The notes beneath the pieces are model-generated. The model ran no database searches and was not told where the DNA came from. It saw only the letters and a program-made list of their open reading frames with translations. The translations under genes were made by a program, and so were the position numbers. Shown here piece by piece: positions 7,933 through 11,257 of a DNA stretch of 11,257 bases. Source of the DNA: Lutibacter sp. (GTDB lineage Bacteria > Bacteroidota > Bacteroidia > Flavobacteriales > Flavobacteriaceae); contig DPCK01000116.1 in assembly GCA_003516285.1 (NCBI GenBank), positions 1 through 11,257 on the forward strand. Direction: 5' to 3'. Each line of letters begins with the position of its first letter. The first letter of the stretch is position 1.

Positions 7933-8385
7933 TTACTTTGATCCAACGCTGTTCACTTCAATCCAATAGCCGTCAGGATCCTGAAAATATATTTGTTTAA
8001 TTCCGTCTGCTCGAATGCTTATTTTATTTGGGGTTCCAGGCCAGTCAGAATAATTGATATTCTTTGCTTCCAATGTTTTGATAAAGGCATCGTATTTAGA
8101 AGTTGTCAATGCAAAATGCACTGCTTTATTGGTGGAAACAGGTTCTTTCAAAATGGAAACAAGGTGTAATTCTTTTCCTTCTCCAAAGGAAAACCAACGA
8201 ATGCCTTCCATTTTTGTGTGATTGGTGATTTCCTTCAACTGTAACACATCTTTGTAGAAAATAGCAGATTTATCGATGTCTTTTACCGATAATGCGATGT
8301 GATTAAAAGTTAATTGGCTCGTTTCCTGTGCTTGCAGCATTCCGAAACAGCTAACTGCTATAAGTAGTATGATTGATTTTATCAT
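7933..8385 (-). CDS. Exported VOC-family (glyoxalase/bleomycin-resistance fold) protein
   Basis: A 150-residue protein with a signal peptide (about 1-20, ending LQAQ-E) and one VOC module made of two beta-alpha-beta-beta-beta units. The first unit starts FNHIALSVKDIDKSAIFYKD (27-46). The second starts AVHFALTTS (88-96) and ends IYFQDPDGYWIEV (132-144). Candidate metal ligands in the usual places are His29, His74 (KELHLV), His90 and Glu143. VOC proteins include glyoxalase I, dioxygenases, epimerases and drug-binding proteins, so the reaction is unknown. Export is unusual for the family. It is the first gene of the run leading to the dipeptidase, 29 bp upstream of it, and has a 210-bp gap ahead of it that should hold the operon promoter. 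ATG start at 8383-8385. Confidence 0.85.
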   Translation of the reverse strand: MIKSIILLIAVSCFGMLQAQETSQLTFNHIALSVKDIDKSAIFYKDVLQLKEITNHTKMEGIRWFSFGEGKELHLVSILKEPVSTNKAVHFALTTSKYDAFIKTLEAKNINYSDWPGTPNKISIRADGIKQIYFQDPDGYWIEVNSVGSK

Positions 8386-8499
8386 AAGAATAGTTTTACT
8401 TTGAAATTATTTATAAACAGTACTTTTTGGTGAAACAGTTCAAAATCTTTAAATATTTAACAACGCTTGGTATAAGATTAGTTGTGTGTTTTAACCATC

Positions 8500-8514
8500 T
8501 GATTTAGCAAATCA
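8500..8514. promoter_or_regulatory. Perfect dyad TGATTT-agc-AAATCA, possible operator
   Basis: A 6-bp perfect inverted repeat with a 3-bp centre, in the 210-bp gap ahead of the VOC gene and about 115 bp upstream of its ATG. It is the size and symmetry of a binding site for a dimeric regulator and sits where the operon promoter should be. It is short and AT-rich, so chance is possible. No clear TTG/TAnnTTTG promoter match was found to position it against. Confidence 0.22.
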
Positions 8515-8545
8515 AACCGAATAGAAAATCCGCAAGTATTTTCAT

Positions 8546-8570
8546 AATTAGGCCTGCTCAAGCAGTTAAT
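8546..8570. other. Imperfect inverted repeat in the gap after the cupredoxin-like gene
   Basis: An inner stem ctgct/agcag (8554-8558 with 8561-8565) is flanked by aatta/taatt arms (8546-8550 with 8566-8570) and an asymmetric ggc/t interior. It lies about 25 bp after the stop of the cupredoxin-like lipoprotein gene. It may be a transcript 3' end structure, but no U-rich run follows it on the minus strand, so a classical intrinsic terminator is not supported. Confidence 0.25.
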
Positions 8571-8595
8571 TTTTACGGTGTTGGCAGCATATATT

Positions 8596-9567
8596 CTATT
8601 CAGAAACTACAAATAATTTCAACATGTTCTTGCTTGCGGGATTTGGCACTTCAGAAATCAGAACATAACGACCAGGGTCTAAATTTACCGCGAAATAACC
8701 TTTATCTTCTTGGGACATATTATTAAGACCACCTAAAAAGACTACACCTTTAGGTGCAGGTTCAATAAGCCCTTTAGGATTGGACCAATCCATCCAATTA
8801 TTCAATTCGTCCAAATTGGCAGTATCATCTAATTTGGCAAGGTTTATATCATGTCCAAGAAAGTTTTCGTGAATAATTTGATCCTTATAAAATACTGAAA
8901 AGGTATGGTTTCCTGCGCTAATGGAATCATTAAAAACAATACCTTCGGTACTCGAAATATCAATCTCAATATCAGCTTTAGGTTCAGTATTACCTGAATC
9001 GGTTTCCGAAACAACAACAGCTTTTTCCATACCCATTGAAGAATGAAAGACCCCATTACTCATTTTTACATAACATTCAAAAATATAATATCCAGGATTT
9101 AGTTTGACAGTTGTTTGAGCAACATGATTTGAAGAAACTAAACCAGAGCCACCCAAATATTTGGCTTCACCAAACCATTTAGGTAATTTACCAAATTCTG
9201 CATAACCTTCTTCAACTTTTCCTTCATTTATGAGTTTCATACCATTATCAAATGGAGGTCCAACTTCATCAATGACATTTTGTAATATAATTCCGTCCGG
9301 GTATTTGTCAATAAGAAAAAAATGGGTTTGCGGAGACGCATTTTTGTATCTAAAAGTAACCCATCCTGAAGGAATGGTATCGGGCATTTGAAAATCCATA
9401 TTTTTTGTTATAATTTCTATAACATTCTCTTTTTCTACTTCAACAGTACTGTTTTTTTCTTGTTTTTTATCAGTTTTACAAGATTGCATTAATAAGAAAA
9501 AGGATGAAATTCCGATTAATAATACAAAAGAGATAACGTCTCTAATGTAATTTTTAAAAGTTCTCAT
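8596..9567 (-). CDS. Predicted lipoprotein with two cupredoxin-like domains, the second lacking copper ligands
   Basis: A 323-residue exported protein with a long hydrophobic N-terminus (11-27) ending in a lipobox-like LMQSC (Cys30), then a charged linker. Residues about 47-187 look like a cupredoxin-type beta sandwich: GWVTFRYKNASPQTHFFLID (68-87) with His82, and PGYYIFECYV (158-167) followed by NGVFHSSMGM (171-180). Cys165, His175 and Met178 or Met180 are ordered as in a type I copper site, though the Cys-His spacing is longer than in plastocyanin. Residues about 198-322 repeat the pattern (DSISAGNHTFSVFY, GHDINL, DPGRYVLISE) without the cysteine, so this copy is probably structural. Function is unknown; redox or metal handling in the envelope is only a possibility. 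Its leader shares GAGTAGGCAA with the next upstream gene. Confidence 0.7.
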   Translation of the reverse strand: MRTFKNYIRDVISFVLLIGISSFFLLMQSCKTDKKQEKNSTVEVEKENVIEIITKNMDFQMPDTIPSGWVTFRYKNASPQTHFFLIDKYPDGIILQNVIDEVGPPFDNGMKLINEGKVEEGYAEFGKLPKWFGEAKYLGGSGLVSSNHVAQTTVKLNPGYYIFECYVKMSNGVFHSSMGMEKAVVVSETDSGNTEPKADIEIDISSTEGIVFNDSISAGNHTFSVFYKDQIIHENFLGHDINLAKLDDTANLDELNNWMDWSNPKGLIEPAPKGVVFLGGLNNMSQEDKGYFAVNLDPGRYVLISEVPNPASKNMLKLFVVSE

Positions 9568-9598
9568 AAAATTAAATATTAAGTTAGTGTTTAATTTA

Positions 9599-9608
9599 TT
9601 GCCTACTC
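9599..9608 (-). promoter_or_regulatory. GAGTAGGCAA element upstream of the cupredoxin-like gene
   Basis: On the minus strand GAGTAGGCAA, preceded by ACCAATAGAAT, lies 31 bases before the ATG of the cupredoxin-like lipoprotein gene. The identical 10-mer, preceded by ACCGAATA, occurs before the DUF4440-like lipoprotein gene. It is one of the few G-containing stretches in an otherwise AT-rich leader, so a shared operator or leader element is plausible. Confidence 0.35.
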
Positions 9609-9640
9609 ATTCTATTGGTAGAAATTAAAAAAATAAATTG

Positions 9641-9684
9641 TTTTATCCAGAGGTAGTATTTTGAAATGCTCCCTCTGGATAAAA
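9641..9684 (-). terminator. Intrinsic terminator-like hairpin after the DUF4440-like gene
   Basis: A perfect 13-bp stem (ttttatccagagg 9641-9653 with cctctggataaaa 9672-9684) and an 18-nt loop. It starts about 10 bases after the stop of the DUF4440-like lipoprotein gene. In the minus direction the stem is followed by CAATTTATTTTTTT, a U-rich run. The position and the 3' U tract fit a Rho-independent terminator that separates this gene from the cupredoxin-like gene. The loop is larger than usual. Confidence 0.75.
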
Positions 9685-9693
9685 TCTTTTTAA

Positions 9694-10221
9694 CTATTTT
9701 GCTGCAGCATCAGTATTGTAAATGTCTCTGATGCATATATATTTTCCATCGCGTTTTTCCCAGATAGCGATATATTTCCCTGTTCTGATCACTTTCCCTG
9801 ATGCATCTTTTGATATGGCCGTGCCAATCTCAGTCACCGTGTTTTCATCTCCAAATACCTCAAGAGTCTCATAAGCTACTGTTTCCCCTTGGGTTCTTTT
9901 GGCAAGACTTTCTTCCATTTCCTTTTGAATAGCTGCTTTCCCCACTTTCATTGGCGCATTATTGGACATACTCATCGCATCATCCGAATAAAATGCGGCA
10001 ATGGCGTTTGCATCCCGGGCATTGTCAGCTGCTGCCCAGTCATTTTCCAAGGCTTGTATCTCGGCCTTTATACTGGCCATATCGGCCTTAACTACTACTG
10101 GTTCTGCCGTTAAGGCTGGTTCAATTTCAGTTTTTTTATCTGGTTGTGAGTTACACCCAATAGCGAAAATGGAAATTACAAGACCCAGCATTGCAAGTTT
10201 AAAATTGTTCTGATTGTTCAT
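9694..10221 (-). CDS. DUF4440/SnoaL-like (NTF2 fold) lipoprotein
   Basis: A 175-residue protein with a lipoprotein signal (lipobox AIGC, Cys23), a short linker (24-47) and one NTF2-fold domain of the DUF4440/SnoaL type. Characteristic stretches are IQALENDWAAADNARDANAI (55-74), then AAFYSDDAMSM, MKVGKAAIQKEM (91-102), and a C-terminal GKYIAIWEKRDGKYICIRDI (147-166). The fold binds small hydrophobic or polar ligands in a conical pocket. Many members are not enzymes, and nothing here identifies a substrate. It stands alone: a 141-bp gap with the GAGTAGGCAA element upstream and a strong hairpin downstream suggest its own transcript. It resembles the upstream SnoaL-like gene only at fold level. 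ATG start at 10219-10221 with an A-rich leader. Confidence 0.85.
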   Translation of the reverse strand: MNNQNNFKLAMLGLVISIFAIGCNSQPDKKTEIEPALTAEPVVVKADMASIKAEIQALENDWAAADNARDANAIAAFYSDDAMSMSNNAPMKVGKAAIQKEMEESLAKRTQGETVAYETLEVFGDENTVTEIGTAISKDASGKVIRTGKYIAIWEKRDGKYICIRDIYNTDAAAK

Positions 10222-10239
10222 TTTATTTAATATTTAGTT

Positions 10240-10249
10240 TTGCCTACTC
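10240..10249 (-). promoter_or_regulatory. GAGTAGGCAA element upstream of the DUF4440-like gene
   Basis: Second copy of the 10-mer, 18 bases before the ATG of the DUF4440-like lipoprotein gene, preceded on the minus strand by ACCGAATA. The similarity to the copy at 9599-9608 extends a little on the upstream side (ACC-AATAG) with a small gap. It is either a shared regulatory site or a trace of duplicated leader DNA. Confidence 0.35.
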
Positions 10250-10362
10250 TATTCGGTTTTTGGCTTATCCCGTTTTATATTTTGTTCGTTTAATTCCACA
10301 TTTTCAAATTTTTTTTTGTTAATGCTGATGATTTTAAATTACATTTGCTATATTTCCACTAG

Positions 10363-10998
10363 TTATTTAGCAAAAGCATCCGCAAGTTTTTTGGTATCAA
10401 CGTATTGTTGAAAAGCGATCACTTTCCCATCTTTCAATGTCCAAAGATGTGCAGCCTGGGCATCTAAGACAACGCCATTTTTCTTTAATTTTCCTTTGTA
10501 TCTTAAAGTTGCAAGAACCTGATCGTTAGACATATCGTGCAGTTTTATGTCAGTCAGGTTAAAATATTCATAATCAGCGCCAATGCGTGCAAAAATGCCA
10601 TTTAATACCTCATCTGGACCTATGTAAGGATTGCCATCGGCATAGGCATTGCTTTCGGCCTCATTCCAAATGATGTTGGCATCCATTACAGCAAGAACCG
10701 CCGGAATATCGCCCACTATAAATGCTTTGTAGGCGCCATCAATTACACTTAAATTTGAAGGAGTATTAATATTTACAGATTTGTCAGTTGATGAAATATC
10801 AAAAAGATAGTCTGTATCACCACCCTTAAATATTTGATGTTTGGATACTTTATAGCCTTGTCCATAAACATAATTGGAGGTGTTTACTATTGTATAATCA
10901 AATGAAGTATTATTTGATGTATTAGCATCCTGGCTTTTTACATTCCCTATAAAAAGAAATAAAAAAATAATTACGAAATAAATTTTAGTAGTTTTCAT
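10363..10998 (-). CDS. Secreted SnoaL-like (NTF2 fold) protein
   Basis: A 211-residue protein with a Sec signal peptide (1-22, ending NVKS-Q) and no lipobox. Residues about 24-80 form an N-terminal stretch I do not recognise. Residues about 82-208 are a SnoaL/ketosteroid-isomerase-like domain: IDGAYKAFIVGDIPAVLAVM (86-105) then DANIIWNEAES, PYIGPDEVLNGIF (124-136), and the end pattern AAHLWTLKDGKVIAFQQYVD (183-202). Such domains bind or isomerise small molecules, but the ligand is unknown. The extra N-terminal part makes it longer than a bare SnoaL domain of about 130 residues. It is flanked upstream by a 148-bp gap with a candidate terminator and downstream by 141 bp, so it is probably transcribed alone. 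ATG start at 10996-10998. Confidence 0.85.
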   Translation of the reverse strand: MKTTKIYFVIIFLFLFIGNVKSQDANTSNNTSFDYTIVNTSNYVYGQGYKVSKHQIFKGGDTDYLFDISSTDKSVNINTPSNLSVIDGAYKAFIVGDIPAVLAVMDANIIWNEAESNAYADGNPYIGPDEVLNGIFARIGADYEYFNLTDIKLHDMSNDQVLATLRYKGKLKKNGVVLDAQAAHLWTLKDGKVIAFQQYVDTKKLADAFAK

Positions 10999-11061
10999 TG
11001 TGTTAAATTTTAGTGATTTCTAATTTTTTTGATTATTTAAAAATGATTTTATCAATTAAAA

Positions 11062-11118
11062 GAAATTCCTATAAAAGAATTGGGGACTTGTAAATAGCAT
11101 TCAATTTTTAGGAATTTC
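11062..11118 (-). terminator. Candidate terminator hairpin for the gene at the right edge
   Basis: Arms gaaattccta (11062-11071) and taggaatttc (11109-11118) pair perfectly, with a further inner aattg/caatt match (11078-11082 with 11102-11106). In the minus direction the stem is followed by TTTTAATTG, and the structure begins about 28 bases after the stop of the truncated gene. The stem is AT-rich and the loop long, so the call is moderate. It could also overlap the promoter region of the SnoaL-like gene. Confidence 0.45.
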
Positions 11119-11146
11119 CAGATCAACTATTTTACTTTGATGTTTT

Positions 11147-11257
11147 TTAACGCACTTTTTTCACAAGCGTGGCCATATATTTATATTTCATATCACGTGT
11201 AGTCAATCCTTCCTGGATTTTTTTGATTTGGGCTTCAGTCAATTCCGGGCCATTTAC
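11147..11257 (-). CDS. Unrecognised protein, C-terminal 36 residues only
   Basis: An open frame enters from the right edge and stops at TAA (11147-11149). Its 36 residues are hydrophilic and lysine-rich, contain LTEAQIKKIQEGLTTRD and end in TLVKKVR. Codon use (for example CCG, GGC, CTT mixed with AAA and ATC) and the following hairpin support a real gene end. The fragment is too short to name a family; it looks like an alpha-helical tail. Confidence 0.6.
   Translation of the reverse strand, partial: VNGPELTEAQIKKIQEGLTTRDMKYKYMATLVKKVR

Noticed and set aside
8386..8595. Operon promoter with TTG and TAnnTTTG elements ahead of the VOC gene
   Set aside because: Only mismatched candidates with wrong spacing were found, such as TCGGTTTG with a TTG 12 bases upstream, so no promoter is annotated.

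Overview
The window looks like chromosomal DNA of a member of the Bacteroidota, most likely a marine or environmental Flavobacteriia. The evidence is its low GC, AT-rich G-poor leaders before start codons with no Shine-Dalgarno motif, many Sec signal peptides and lipoproteins, and the families present. Every gene I can support lies on the minus strand, so the window is described below in the direction of transcription, from high to low coordinates. I see no RNA genes, insertion sequences, CRISPR arrays or phage genes.

Right part (about 11257 to 8596): the 3' end of an unrecognised gene and a candidate terminator. Three monocistronic-looking genes for exported proteins follow: a secreted SnoaL/NTF2-like protein, a DUF4440/SnoaL-like lipoprotein, and a lipoprotein with two cupredoxin-like domains. 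The last two share a GAGTAGGCAA element ahead of their start codons. They are separated by a 13-bp-stem hairpin that looks like a terminator.

Central and left part (8385 to 694): seven closely packed genes that read as one operon. The first four are an exported VOC/glyoxalase-fold protein, a secreted M19 membrane-dipeptidase-type peptidase, an AmpG/PAT-like MFS transporter, and a lipoprotein of the proline iminopeptidase (S33) family. Together these suggest trimming of peptides, possibly cell-wall derived, in the envelope and their uptake. A 54-bp perfect tetranucleotide repeat (13.5 copies of CTAA on the coding strand) then fills most of the 75-bp gap. It is followed by two tandem paralogous membrane-anchored SGNH-like proteins and an AlgI/PatA-type MBOAT O-acyltransferase. 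These last three form a typical module for O-acylation of an envelope glycan; the glycan is unknown.

Left edge (693 to 1): a 370-bp AT-rich non-coding gap, then the first 107 codons of a slipin/SPFH (stomatin-like) membrane protein that runs off the window.

The most interesting observation is the hypermutable-looking microsatellite directly in the leader of the O-acylation module. It could tune expression of a surface modification in a phase-variable way through leader length rather than reading frame. The physical link between peptide processing and uptake genes and an O-acylation module is the second point of interest. Both functional readings are inferences.
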